Shown here piece by piece: positions 1 to 29,585 of a stretch of 64,000 bases of DNA. Both the position numbers and the translations under genes were made by a program. A model generated the notes under the pieces. The model worked only from the letters and a program-made list of their open reading frames with translations, was not told where the DNA came from and searched no databases. The first letter of the stretch is position 1, and the number at the start of each line of letters is the position of its first letter. The DNA is from Amoebidium appalachense (taxonomy: Eukaryota; Ichthyosporea): the NCBI GenBank assembly GCA_963693365.1, contig CAVNZM010000001.1:17980001-18044000 (forward strand). Reading direction: 5' to 3'.

Positions 1-2
1 TG

Positions 3-9674
<9,672 letters not shown>

Positions 9675-9706
9675 TGGTTGTACACTTATGTGATAGTATT
9701 GTCTGT

Positions 9707-9720
<14 letters not shown>

Positions 9721-9793
<73 letters not shown>
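9721..9793 (+). repeat. 73-base G homopolymer just after the ThiD-ThiE stop codon
   Basis: The longest pure homopolymer seen in the window, starting 47 bases after the TGA. Such a run could form G-quadruplexes in the 3' UTR or terminator zone; that is inference. Length in the assembly may be unreliable. Confidence 0.9.
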
Positions 9794-9794
<1 letters not shown>

Positions 9795-10185
9795 AGGATG
9801 TTGAAATATGGGATGGATTCCGTGCGCAACACATTGTCAGTTTTGTGTTGCTATTGGGTTAGATGATATACTTTGGTTTGCATGTTTGAAATACAAATAC
9901 TTTATGGTCTGGGCGAAATTTGGCTTTATTCAAGCCTTTTGCTGTCGTGCGTGCTGTAGTGCCGTAAAGTATTGGGGGTTTTTTTGTCAATGTGCTGCTT
10001 AGTGCCAGGCTACGTTTACAAGTGTATGTGGTACCGCTGTTTCCGCATTTTGCATTTTGTTGTTGCTGGGTGGAAAGAATTTGGGCTGAGCAGTTCATAT
10101 ATATCTTCGGCTATATATCTATCCTGGATGTGATATGTTTTTGCTTGTTTGTTTTGGTGGACGAAGGAGATTTTTTTTTTTTTTT

Positions 10186-10233
<48 letters not shown>

Positions 10234-11136
10234 CTACTCCTGTATATTTGCCAACTCCTACCCTCTCTGCTTACTTAGGCATAAACCCCTCCCCCCCCCC
10301 CCCCCCCCCCCCCCCCTTCTTACCCCTGTAATCCAAATGGTTATTATTTCTGGAGATTTAATGGAAGAAAGTACGGAGGGAGAAGGATATTTACTAACTC
10401 AAGGATAACGTAGCATATGCATTGTGAAAGTGCAGGTTTGAGAGTGGATGCAATGTGTGTGGTTAATGTTACCAACGTGGATAATTATCGTAGGAGAGGT
10501 TCTGTAATAACTATAGAGCGTGTAAATAGTTTTCCCACTGCTTTCTTTGGGTTTGATAATTGGGTTTTAAACCTCCGAAGGCTTTTTCATTAGGAATGTT
10601 GCCTGTTTTACACTTTGAACCTGGTTTTGCCTCTTTTATCTCCATCTTCAGATCTTGTAAAAATGAATTGTTGAGATATGCCTTGTGTGGTAGTTACTGT
10701 TTGCTAGTTGTAGTTATTGATGTATCATGTGCGGATAGAACAAGTGCCTATAGGAACTTATAATCTGAAAGGCCATTTGGTTTGGAGGCACGCTATATCT
10801 ATTTTATTTAAATCTAGGGTTTATTTTTTCTATTTTATTCTATTTTATTCTATTTTGATTTAGATTGAAACCGTTGTTGGTGGCCCATTGTATATGTTTG
10901 CCATGGCGATGTGTACCACTACTGTTTATTCGCTCGTGTGTACACCATATAGTTTATGATCTGATTTGAACTGGAGAACTCCAGACATATTATGCATTCT
11001 CGTGTTTAATTCTTAGGCTTCCGTGTTTATTGTTTGCAGCATGACTTCAATTTGAGAGCCAATTAACACTGGCACCTTTATAAGGAGCTCAGCAAGGATT
11101 AAATCAGTTGTAGCTGGTCTACGCCCGAAGGTGTAT

Positions 11137-11352
<216 letters not shown>

Positions 11353-12059
11353 CCCTCTCGGCCGACACACACACGCAACACCAACACCACTGCACCCATT
11401 ACCTCAACGTTGCCTACCCACAGATCATCCCGGGCCCCGAAAGCTAACCAAGACATGTACTGTACAGCATTCACCTGGACTCCTTTTACGTACATGCATG
11501 TGTGGCGATTGGTTGTTTATTTACTTCAGCGGTGTCATATTGACTTACTGTAATCACGTGGCAATATTGCTGGTCCCACATAAGCTGGGAGCTGCTTAAA
11601 GCTAGGAACCGTTATAGTAGTAACCTGAACGCTTTCGGGGTCTCTTGAGGCTAGTCACTGCTGCCCAGAAAGGGGGGAGGGCCCATATGAGCCTACGGTG
11701 ACTCCGACCCTACTGTAGGAAGGCCACGAACCGTTCATCTAAGCGACAGCGTATCAAGGCGTCCGCAATTGCAAGAGCGAGAGGTGTTGTTCTTTTGCCG
11801 AAAGAAATTTCAAGGATGAGTTGGGGGGGGGGGGGGGGGGGTAATAGGGAGCAGTAGGGAGAATAAAAGGTGAAGCTGTTACACGAGGACTTGGAGAGAA
11901 TCAGCCTGTACGGGAAGGGTTTCAATGGGCACAGGAAACACGACAAAAACAAGAAAGCAATTGGTAACCTGGCCATGTAACCCAGCTGGGCAGGGCCGGG
12001 GAGAACGAGGTCAGGCTGGAGGAGAGAGAGAGTGTGTGTGTGTGGCCTGGGGGAGGGGG

Positions 12060-12091
<32 letters not shown>

Positions 12092-12707
12092 AATGAAATA
12101 TGACCACAACGATAGCCCTTTGCTTAACAATGTGCCTGGATCCGGATTATCATTGATTCATCGTACTGAAAACCACTTAGTCTTATGCTTTGATGAGCGC
12201 ATGTATTGAGTCATCATCCGATCGGTCATTTTATTTTATCATCGCTATTCGAATTCATCAAGCAAAAGGTCACTGATAGTAAAAAGGCTCGAATGCGTCT
12301 GAGAGCAACTTCCTTGTGCTAGACCACTGCAAATAGATAGCACCAAAACCTGTAACGGTCTACTCAGTGTAAAATTAACATGGAACTGTTGCTCTCTTAC
12401 GGTGGGGAAGGGGGGTTGAGATTCAATGATTGGCTGCAGTGGCATAAGCCACATTTGAGCTGGATTGGTAAATGTTACAACACAGACACAAGATCATGAT
12501 CATGCAGTGAAATTTCTTCGATGGACTGTATGAACACGGGCCGGCAAGTGTGTGTAGTACCTATACGTACACACAGAGTATCACAGTATTTTTTGTGCCC
12601 AAATCTTGCATACAAGCGGTTGTTGGTTGACTTGAGTGTCATGGTGCGGCACGATGTGTGGGCGCGTGTAATAGATGGAACGGTTACACTGTGTGTTTGT
12701 GTGATTG

Positions 12708-12708
<1 letters not shown>

Positions 12709-12799
<91 letters not shown>
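12709..12799. repeat. (TG)n microsatellite
   Basis: About 90 bases of uninterrupted TG, followed by a shorter interrupted TG stretch to about 12885. Confidence 0.92.
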
Positions 12800-12801
<2 letters not shown>

Positions 12802-13000
12802 AAATGTGTGTATGTACGTGCTAAAAAATGCATGCATGCGTGTGCGTGTGTTTGTGTGTGTGTGTGTGTGTGTGCGTGTGTGCAAACGTTTCCACGGTTG
12901 CCGTTGTGTGCCAAAAGTTCTAGTTTTGTGTTTCCGTATATAGGCGCCGAAGGCCCCCGGGGACGTCAAAAGCACAGGTTGGTTTAGTCATGGCTGCAGC

Positions 13001-13032
13001 CTCTTTGCCTCGAGTAAACAGCGCAAAACCCC
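13001..13032 (+). mobile_element. Very short LINE 3'-end fragment
   Basis: Twenty-three bases match exactly the last bases of both longer LINE copies (complement of about 30312-30334; also 56897-56919) and are followed by AAAAC plus a C-run, as at the other LINE ends. It looks like an extremely 5'-truncated insertion on the plus strand, and it falls inside a small open frame starting at 12990. Confidence 0.6.
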
Positions 13033-13868
13033 CCAAGAACATATCCGCCATGATTTCCTGGCACCCGAATTGGTGGTTAACGAGTTGTGATGGATATGTG
13101 AAAGGTGCGGTGAAAGTTACAAACGGAAGGTGAGGTGGGTGGGTGGGTGGTGGGGGGTGGTTGGAGGGGAGGGACGGGAAAAATGGCATGTGGTGACAGT
13201 CCGAGGAGAGGGCAGGAGAGCTTTGAAACGAGGGACGAGGAGGGAAGTTCAACGGAGATCTCGAGGGGAGGGTGGGTTATAAAGTATAACCCAGTGCGGT
13301 TGAAGGCAAAGTTTCACAACCTTAAAATCCCTATGTTGTGCAACACACAATTTACAAAAAGGCATCTAATGCAAGTGACATAAATAGAGCTCATTCACAG
13401 GATCGGGCTCAGTCGACCATGGAACAGCTCTATGGAACCCGATGGGTGGACGGCCAGCCCGCCCAGAGATGGGGGGTAATTGAAGTTGAGAAAAGTCGCG
13501 TTCTGAGAGGTTGTTACTCACTAATTTCTTTAATATTTTCCCCAAAACTTGGTCACCAAGGGGTCGGTGGAGGTCGGTGGCCAGTCTTCTGAGCACAAGC
13601 CATGTATGCATGTGTAGAAAAACCTCCGTATCGGTCGTACGCAGCTACCGGTGGAGATGCTGGCCTACGAAATTTACTGATTAGAGGTGTAGTGCGTGGG
13701 TTTTTTGGCACGCTGTTACCTATTATTATTTCTCCACAAAAACATTTCATCATCCCTGACAGCTTCAAGCTGAGTCACGTTTCACCTGTTTCACTGTACA
13801 TGTTGACTGTTCAGTCTGTGCAGACAAGACTGTGCAGACAAGTGAGTATGCCGGAAGATAACCTTCCA

Positions 13869-13923
13869 CCAATAGGAACGGTCAACCAATCGAAACACAC
13901 CAAGTGATGCCCGCTAACCCAAT
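13869..13923 (+). promoter_or_regulatory. Three CCAAT boxes upstream of leuB
   Basis: CCAAT occurs at 13869-13873, 13886-13890 and 13919-13923, that is 177-231 bases before the leuB ATG. Clustered CCAAT boxes are the usual binding sites of the NF-Y (HAP) complex. A pyrimidine-rich stretch lies between them and the ATG. Confidence 0.55.
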
Positions 13924-14099
13924 CATCGCCTACTTTGCTTTTTTTGTGCCCCGGCGGCGCTGCTTTTTTTTCACGTGGCAGGCCCTGACGCATCCCCCTG
14001 ACCCCCTCCCCCTCCCCCCCTCCCCCGCCTGTTTTATTGTTCCACGCACACACTCCCCCCTTCCCCCCCCCCTCTAATCTTTAGATTGTAACTTCGAAA

Positions 14100-21520
<7,421 letters not shown>

Positions 21521-21838
21521 GTGCCCAAGCCATGGCCCCCAACCTGACCCGATTCGAAACACATGGCTGACCCGACCTGAACCTGGCCCGCATGGATTAC
21601 CCATTATGTGACGTGACGGCTGTTACACACAGTGTTTGATAATGGAAGAACTTTTCCTTCTCTGTGGTTATGATGGTTTTTTTCCCTCTGTGATGTCTAT
21701 AGGTTGAGAGAGTGTGATGCTAAACATTGACCATTGCGTAACTGTGTGCTTTGTTTATTCCGCACACCCTGTCAAGCACTTGTACCTATGGGGTTTTGTG
21801 TGTGACTCATATTATGTACGCTGTGTATGCAGAATGAT

Positions 21839-21844
21839 GAATAA
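21839..21844 (+). terminator. Polyadenylation signal of leuB
   Basis: A canonical AATAAA 319 bases downstream of the leuB stop, in A/T-richer sequence and just before a hairpin. No other gene on this strand could use it nearby. Confidence 0.6.
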
Positions 21845-21893
21845 AGTGAACATTTGCAAGCAAAGTTGCACAATACAATGTCTACGGCGTTAA

Positions 21894-21979
21894 TAGACCG
21901 ATTTTGGAGGAAGCCACGGCAATGTTTCTGGCAATGTTCGGTCAGGAACGTTGCCGTGGCTTCCTCCAAAATCGGTCTA
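21894..21979. repeat. Perfect 29-bp inverted repeat with a 28-base loop
   Basis: Bases 21894-21922 are the exact reverse complement of 21951-21979. The element starts 50 bases after the leuB poly-A signal. It could be a miniature foldback element or a hairpin that marks transcript ends. Confidence 0.9.
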
Positions 21980-22311
21980 CTGGTTTTGTTTCAACATTCG
22001 AGTGTGTCGACGATTCCACTCACGTCACCAGATCTCAACAAACGACTAACCTAAGGAAATGTGTACCCTGTGTGTGAGTAACCCTCCCCGCCTTCCCCCC
22101 CCCCCCCCCCCCCCCTCCTCTCCCCCCGAGGCAGAAATAACCGCAGACACCTTGCATCCAGAGCCTCACACGTGAACAGAATAACTGGCAGTTTCTTCGG
22201 ACGTGGAGATTCATGGTTCTATCAATGCGGGGAAAGTTAACGAACCCATCGTTCTGGCGGAGGATCATTAATTGTAGGTGGACACCCCCCCCGCCGCCCA
22301 CCACCACCACC

Positions 22312-22406
22312 CGGCCCCTCTGAGGATGGGCTCTGCTAGTTACACGAACTCCTTGTGTGTGCAAAGTCCGCGTTATGTTGTCCGTGGTGTATATTTTGTA
22401 GTCTGA
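22312..22406 (+). repeat. Dispersed repeat family, copy D
   Basis: A short diverged relative of the 3557-3985 repeat: it shares GGCCCC, CTGAGGATGGGCTCTGCT and the GTTATGTTGTCCGT segment, then diverges. No C-run directly follows. Confidence 0.65.
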
Positions 22407-22643
22407 TGTGAGGCATCATAACGGTGACCTATACCCCTCCATCCCCTGCCCCCCCTCACCGCCCAACACACTGTGTACAGACACACACGTGCACACACAT
22501 GTACACACCTACAAACCCACACACACGTCTACAGGCCATGGCCATGCACTCCCAGATCTCAGATCACCTTCTAGAGCTGGTAGCTCTAGCTGATCGCATA
22601 GGTGTACTCTGCCCGGTGCACTTGGGCTGGCAAAGCAAGGGCC

Positions 22644-22692
<49 letters not shown>

Positions 22693-22990
22693 TAAGGCAG
22701 GGGGGAGCTCCGGGGGCTGTGTCTTTAAGGAAACACAAATCCTTGTTTGGGAAAAGAAAAATTGTGGGGAGGGATCCGGAAAGGGGGGCCATGAACCGCC
22801 AAAGTGTATATATGATTTCAATCGCCTTCATCTAGCTACGCATAGATATTCATTGTTAGGTTTCTTGCAAGGTTGCTCAGATTCAACTGCATACATGTTT
22901 GCCTCAGATTCACACACACAAACGAGGAGGGGGCCGGGGGGTAGCTAGAGGAGAGCTTGCAACGGGGCCCCCCGGGGGAGGTGGGAGGGG

Positions 22991-23023
<33 letters not shown>

Positions 23024-23107
23024 TGCATGCATTGAGGATGGAGGTGGAGATATCAAGTCAATTGCAAAACACAAAGAGCCTTACATATATTGAACCAGAA
23101 ACCAGCA

Positions 23108-23143
<36 letters not shown>

Positions 23144-23594
23144 GAAGTCACAGGCAAGCGACACTTCGTACGAAGGACACCGGTTTCAAGGGAGTGTGTG
23201 TGCATACAGAAGTACTTGTGTATATGTGTATATGCGCTGTGCGCGCACGCACGTGCCTGTGTGTGTGCGTGTGTTTGAATGGGTGGGAGTGGGGTGCCAG
23301 GGGAGGCGCGCGGGGCGCGAGGGGCCCCGGGGGGGGAGGGGGGGGGGAGGGGGGGGGGGGTCGCCCGGGATGGCAAGGGTTAGAGTGGGGAGAGCAGGGA
23401 AGGAACGAGAAGAATGCATCATGGAGTACTCTGAAAACAACATAGACCTGCCCAACATTTGTGGACAACATTGTTCAAGGGGATAGGGTGTTTATTCCAG
23501 ATATCTAATTGAAGGCCGATATTTAATAGCTATAGTATAAAGTGAACAACGACACATAAACAAAGTGTGTGTGCACGTGTGTGTAATATACCTG

Positions 23595-23730
23595 TGTGTA
23601 TGCATGTGTGTGCGCAAGATGCATACATGTGTGTATGCATGTGTGTGCGCAAGATGCATACATGTGTGTATGCTGTGTGTGCGCAAGATGCATACATGTG
23701 TGTATGCATGTGTGTGCGCAAGATGCACGT
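23595..23730 (+). repeat. Minisatellite, about 35-bp unit, four copies
   Basis: A unit containing GTGTGCGCAAGATGCATACA recurs at about 23609, 23644, 23677 and 23712 with near-identical sequence; one unit is two bases shorter. Frames through it are repeats of Cys/Val/His and not genes. Confidence 0.88.
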
Positions 23731-24109
23731 GTCTGTGGGCCAGTGAATGCGAGAGTTCATATGTGCACCTAATATTACTATTTTTTAACTATCAACCCGA
23801 AAAGGGGTATTCGAAAGCGGAAAACATAACCCGTCCACAATCACCTATCGAGTCATCATAAGGAGGAGCTCGTTTCATCATCTCACCAGAAATCAAAACC
23901 CTCCGCCAGATTTACAACAACGAGTTATACATCTAGTATAACAACGAGATATATTGCTAGTATGAAACTGTCCTCCCGCTTTCCAAGATGAACATATCTT
24001 ATCACTGTGTGATCGCCCAATGAGAACACAGTGCCGCACATATCTAGCTCATTTCTGTGGCCACGTTGACCTGCTTCTCGAGCCGACTTGCAATGCCGAG
24101 ACCCAGCAG

Positions 24110-24171
<62 letters not shown>

Positions 24172-24300
24172 CATGGGGGCGCCGGGGGCGGGGGGGGGGA
24201 GGGCAAGGGGGGGGTTGGGGGAGGGGTTGCACTTGTGTTCAGGGAAACAAAGGGATGGGGCCAACAGAGCCGTTAGCAAGGGCAAGTAGGACTTGCAACA

Positions 24301-24400
24301 TCATATCTCATCATTCGAAGTGCAAAATGAGCCCAACCTTGCGAATCTCCTTTCAGTGCTGATGGAAGAAGAAATGGGTTGACTCATGCACATCCTTTGT

Positions 24401-24432
<32 letters not shown>

Positions 24433-24453
24433 TGGGGAGGGCGCCGGGGGAGT

Positions 24454-24498
<45 letters not shown>

Positions 24499-24922
24499 CG
24501 ACGCAAGGGGGTAGCTGGTTGAGAGGGAGGGGGGAGGGAGGAGGGAGAGGAGGGGAGGGGGGAGAGAGAGGGGAATGACGTACCCAGCGATGAAGCACAG
24601 GGCCCAACCAGCAGTAAAGACGCCAAAGCTCCAATCGAGCTTAAAGACAGAGTTGATGTCTTGGCCGTTAGTGCCTGTGCCATTGTAGATGGACCCCACA
24701 AAGATGGCCATGGCCATCATCCCGAAAATTCCTCCGATCGACGTAATGAGCCCCCCAGAGCGACCAAATCGCATGGAATCAAGGAAACCAGACGCGGCAC
24801 CAAGGGAAATAGCACCGAAAAACGTAAAGGAGAGAGCCATAATGGCAAAGGCACGGGTGGCCTGATAAGCGGCACAGTTGTCCAGGGCCCATATGGGGTA
24901 GGTCACGCAGACAGCGTTCCAG

Positions 24923-24992
<70 letters not shown>

Positions 24993-25318
24993 AAAATGAG
25001 TTAGATACCGTGGTAGAATGGAGTGATGGAGGATGAACCAGAGCAAAATAGCAATGGAGTCTGATACCGGAAGTGGGAGGACGGGTAGTGATAGAAGGGG
25101 TGGATGTCATTGGGACATTAATGGTGAGAGCAAAGTGGAGAGTAGGAACAGAGAAGCCCAAGAGTGGTGGTGCATTAAAACAGCCTAGGAATTCAACAGG
25201 TGAAGGCCATAGGGAACCTAACATGGGTTTGAAACAGGGACCCACCAAACTAAAGGAGGGGCTAGCGGTGGAAGGACGGAGGGTGGGGGGACGGAGGGTG
25301 GGGGTGGTGTGCGTGTAT

Positions 25319-25356
<38 letters not shown>

Positions 25357-25762
25357 TGCAGAAAAGCACGGGAGAGCTAGATTGGTGTTGCGGAAGTGAG
25401 GTCTTGATGTGTGTACGTGTCTTTATGTGCTTGTAAGCAGCTATGGGTGTCTTAGTTGTGCTTCGATAAACGGGTAGAATGTGTATACGGATAAGGGGAG
25501 ATGGAGAGTGGAAGGGAAGAGGGGGAGGGGGGAGGGAGGGGGGTAGGGGTGGAGGGGGGGGAGGGAGGGAGGGGGGAGGGGGGGGAGAACATACGTTGAT
25601 CCAACCGCAGACCTGCATGTCACACCAGTAGTTCACCCCCGCACACGACGTGTCTCCTTGCGGGGTAGACACCACACAGGCCTGCCACAGCCCAAAGTGG
25701 TCCAGCGTGGCATTCTGCGCATTGTACACGGCTGGAGGAGGTGGGGGTGGGGGGTGTTTTTT

Positions 25763-25793
<31 letters not shown>

Positions 25794-26192
25794 AAGAAGT
25801 GGTGAGAAGGTTGTGTGGCACGTGTGGAAACAAACAAACACGCGGGGGCGGGGAAGGAGGAAGGAAAGGGGGAGGGGCGGGGGGGGGTGCGATGGGGTTG
25901 AGGGCGGGAAAAGGTAACGGTTTTCATACTTGCAGTTCGTCAAAATACGGATATTTGGCTGGTAGTCATGCGAGCGTTGAAGCATGCACTTGAAAAGCCG
26001 AGGCTGCCAAAAGCATTGCAAAGCACTCCGTGAAAAAACACTGTCAAAAGACCCCTTTCCTACACCACAGCTTGTGTGAGTGCACGTACCTGGCTGTGAA
26101 GTTGCCACCCACACACGGGTGGATGTTCCGAGTGCGATCAAGAAGCAGCCGACGGCCGCCAGAACGGTTGGCGCAGCGAGCAGTTTACCCAT
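24301..26192 (-). CDS. Claudin-like (PMP22/claudin superfamily) four-helix membrane protein
   Basis: Four exons on the minus strand, 26192-26090, 25731-25595, 24924-24584 and 24394-24301 (TGA), join in frame to 224 residues, a typical claudin length. Hydrophobic helices lie at about 5-24, 103-125, 136-160 and 178-196. The first extracellular loop carries the family signature W28...G48-L49-W50..C53..........C64, with spacing like that of animal claudins, and is enlarged by further cysteines (71, 76, 86, 97). A QATRA motif at the start of helix 2 resembles the claudin QAARA motif. NAT (41-43) is a possible glycosylation site. The short cytoplasmic tail ends in DEI. Claudins form paracellular seals in animals; in a protist the role would differ. 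The superfamily also includes fungal Sur7/PalI-type proteins, so the name is by motif only. Introns hold G-runs and (TG)n on the plus strand. Confidence 0.8.
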
Positions 26193-27760
26193 TATAACGA
26201 GTGGTGAGAAAAAAGGTATATATCCTAAATGGTTTTATCACACAGCTGAGGAGTGTTTTATCCGTTTGGGGGTTGTTGCAAGGTCGCTGTTCAACTGGAA
26301 TACGAGACACAAACTACAACAAGCCACGTTTTGCTGAAGGTCAAACTCAAAAAGGTTTGACTTTTTATATGTGGCAGGTTTGCATGCATACCAAATTTTA
26401 ACTGGTGTATACCTATCTCGCATAGAGTGTTGTATTTATGCCTCCTGTGTAAACCCCCCTCCTGTCTTACTGGTAATTTTTTTTTTCTTTTGACTGGATT
26501 TATTCGACGGAAAGATATGCAAGTATGCACGGCATACTGAACACACACCTATCAACATGCTTGCGATTAAAAAGTTCAGCACAAAAGTGGCACCAGCGGC
26601 GATAGAAACAAAAATTACAACGCCACTGCACAACTTCCCAGGCAATATCAGCATCAGAGCACCATACAGACTTATCTACTAGGGTGGTATCCATATGTAC
26701 AGCAGGAGAAATATATCCTGCCAAAGCTCCCAAAAAGCGATAATGATCAGTACGGTGTTGCCTAAGGAACATAACACATGCCGACTGGTAATTTCGAATA
26801 GCTGTGCCCATAGGTGGTCTTACTTATACGTTATCCAAAACTAAGGTATCGCGTTTATCTATTCTGATTTATGCCCTATCAGTGTGAGAACCGCTCACAG
26901 ACACAGAAGTTCAACCATGACGTTGATTGGCTATGAATGTTTATGCAAGCAGGGGTTGAATTACGACTCAAATTCTACCCCCAACAAACACGATGAATAA
27001 GAGGCATTCGATTAGTAAAAGCGACCGATACGGGGGTCAAAATCACCGGATTTTGCCCAAATACATTTAAAAAAAACGCGAACCCTTCAGTGACGTCACG
27101 CAAGCATAATGAAATGGTGACGTCACTCACAGTCACGGTGAATCGTTGACAACTTATGTACAGGTACAGGTATCATATGGGCCTTAGTCTCTATAGCGCG
27201 CAAAAAACTTTTTGCGAAAAAAAAAAAAAAAAAAAAAAAAAAAGATATTCGAAAAAAAAAATCCGAAACGGTGGCTCGAACCAGCTCGACGAAACGCGTC
27301 GATTCACCGCGCGGCCGTTTTTGGCCAATTTCGGACCTCAATCAATTCGGGTCGAATCGGGTCATCGCTTGGCCTGATCCGACCCGACTCGACTAGACCT
27401 GGCTCGCTGCCCGCCGGTGCCTGCCTGGCCGGCTATGTTCAAGCTGGGTGCGAAGAGTGCGTGTGTTTGCTCACCGTTTGTCGAGGGGAGCCTCTGAGGT
27501 GTCTGTGGATGTCCCACACGAGTATGCATGTGGCCTGCCTAACACGTTCCACACACACCACGCACGAGCGAAGCCGCATGTGTTTGTATGTAAAATAGAC
27601 GTGGTGGGGAAGGGGGAGTGAGGAGGAGGGTGACTTGCTGATTACATCCAAAACATGTAACAATAAACGTTTCCAAACGCTTGCACCTGTAGGTCCCTTT
27701 GCACATCTGTTACAGTTCAGCTATCATGTTGCGTGCAGCCCAGCTGACGCGTGCACAAAC
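26193..27760. other. Region upstream of the claudin-like gene
   Basis: Mostly unique sequence with no assignable gene. A minus-strand frame at 26436-26654 encodes two hydrophobic stretches ending near a GTGTGT donor-like site, but no partner exon was found. Two CRE palindromes lie at 27091-27125. An A-run (27219-27243) and a GACCCGA/TCGGGTC-rich stretch (27345-27395) follow. A promoter or untranslated 5' exon of the claudin-like gene could be here. Confidence 0.5.
27091..27125. promoter_or_regulatory. Pair of CRE palindromes
   Basis: TGACGTCA at 27091-27098 and 27118-27125, 27 bases apart start to start. This is the full consensus for CREB/ATF-type bZIP factors. The nearest downstream start is the claudin-like gene, about 900 bases away on the minus strand. 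Confidence 0.55.
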
Positions 27761-28166
27761 TTAGGCGTAGTTAGGGTGGGCGTTGCCGTACTTTTCTCTA
27801 GCAAGTATATACTCGTACTTCCACTTGCGACGCACAACCTGCGTGGGGGACAGTTGTGTAGCAGACTTTCCCACAAGGTCTCGCGCGTTCACCACTGTGT
27901 CATAAGCCGTCTTATGGACATTGAGGTAGATGATGAACGCATCATCACTCCACAAACTTGACACCTTGCCCATGCCTGGAGAATCTGTGTCCGGGTAATA
28001 TTTTACAAACTGCAAATAACTCTTGTCGTGCGTTGCAACGCTGGTCAAATTTCGTGCCTCCTCTATGCGAGCCATGGCTTGGTTTCTCTGCAACCCTTTG
28101 ATCGAAGCACGTACTTTCGTATGTACAGGCTTGTGTTTGGGTTTTTTAGTGTTATGGAGTGGGGAT
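27761..28166 (-). CDS. Unrecognised ORF, about 134 codons
   Basis: An open minus-strand frame starts just after an in-frame TAA near 28167 and ends at 27761; the first ATG codon in frame is near 28077. The composition is ordinary and not repeat-driven: a Lys/His-rich basic N-terminal part, then a mixed segment with [23 protein letters not shown] and a basic [16 protein letters not shown] end. No family is recognised. It could be an exon, a mobile-element remnant or a small gene. The lack of a good start in the basic part favours an exon or a fragment. A short duplicated motif (AAGTGGGGATTAA type) sits at its upstream edge. Confidence 0.35.
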
Positions 28167-28283
28167 TAAAAAGTGGGGATTAACCCGAACACAGCACATT
28201 CCCTTCTGGCCATCAGTAATAAGTTGGTCACTGGGCACATCCACCTGCCCTTGTGAATCCTCAATGTTGCATGTCCCCCTAGG

Positions 28284-28586
<303 letters not shown>

Positions 28587-29585
28587 GGCCGTAGTGCACG
28601 GTCATATGATGCACCTAAGTGGTCGCAAACTAAATTTCATGGTGGGGGATCAAGCTGGGGGGGCCGATTGGAAAAGTGTGAATATCTCGAGAACGGAAAA
28701 CTTTTTTGAAAATCTGACTCCAGGGAGTCGAGACTGACCTTGGCCGCAGTTGGCGAGCTGAGCATTTTGCACCCCATATTGATGGGTCTAACACCCCTCC
28801 TTCTATGTGTTACGGTTGGGCGGCCACTTTTGGCCTACATATGAAAAATTTAATTTTCAACACAAATTATCACCATGTTTTTGCTGTCACAGAAAAAAAG
28901 TAACCGGGCATTTTTGAAGTGCACATCATAACCTCCCTTTCTTCAAATTTTTTTTTTCCCGAATATCATGCTCCATTCTCATACCACGATCGCTCAAAAA
29001 GGGGGGATTTTGGACCGATCGATTTGCGAGCGATAGAGGCTAAGGCCCATACTGTATTCGCTTCTGGGGGGGCCCGGCCAAGGCCTCCTAAATAGCACAC
29101 AGGACAGGGAGGCCTTGGGCCCGGCCCGGCCGGCGGGCTGCTGTTTCTTTCTGAATCTTTCACCCCAAATCATTGGTTATCACGTGCAGGAAGCACTTCT
29201 TATTTACACAGGGCCTTTCTAAATGGCGTCGATGGCGTATCCATCCCAATTGCCATGATCCTGTTCGCATGGATCCTTGCACACGTGCCACAGTATGCGC
29301 ATTATATGTGGGCATAAATGCATGTGGTACCATCACAATCACCACAAAAAATGCTCCTTTGCCACTTTGGGCCCTTGGCCCATGCGAGCACCAACGCTTC
29401 ATAATATGTTATCGTTTTGTTACGGTATCGCAAGCACTGGCACCGATCGAACGGGGCAAGCCGCCATTTCAAACCCAGGCAAATCTATCCTACGACGAAC
29501 ATTCCAGATCTAGACCGAGTTGAACACCGACGTTTTCAGGGCCAAATTGGGCACTCTAGATCTGGGGCCCAGCCGCTGTCTCGAG

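Larger units (their letters stand above)
21980..24300. other. Intergenic region between leuB and the claudin-like gene
   Basis: Convergent 3' ends. Contents: C-run (22096-22115), repeat copy D (22312-22406), G-runs (22647-22691, 22996-23022, 23107-23142, 23330-23360), a minisatellite (23595-23730) and (TG)n (24113-24170). The stretch 22536-22630 after a TCTACAG acceptor-like site encodes a plausible exon-like peptide and holds the small palindrome CTAGAGCT...AGCTCTAG, but I cannot assign it. Confidence 0.65.

Noticed and set aside
13338-13592. Frame containing MEQLYGTRWVDGQPAQRWG
   Set aside because: Less repetitive than most, but short and unrecognised, with no splice partners found.
22536-22630. 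Exon-like peptide after a TCTACAG acceptor-like site
   Set aside because: It runs into a G-run, has no partner exon and resembles no family I know.
23595-23730. Regularly spaced 35-bp repeats considered as a CRISPR array
   Set aside because: The repeats are directly contiguous with no unique spacers, in a eukaryotic intergenic region; an ordinary minisatellite.
26436-26811. Two overlapping minus-strand frames with hydrophobic stretches upstream of the claudin-like gene
   Set aside because: No conserved motif, no clear partner exon and no start; could not be linked to any gene.
29080-29117. GC-rich hairpin AAGGCCTCC/GGAGGCCTT as an RNA gene
   Set aside because: A 10-bp stem with no other conserved structure; too little to call.
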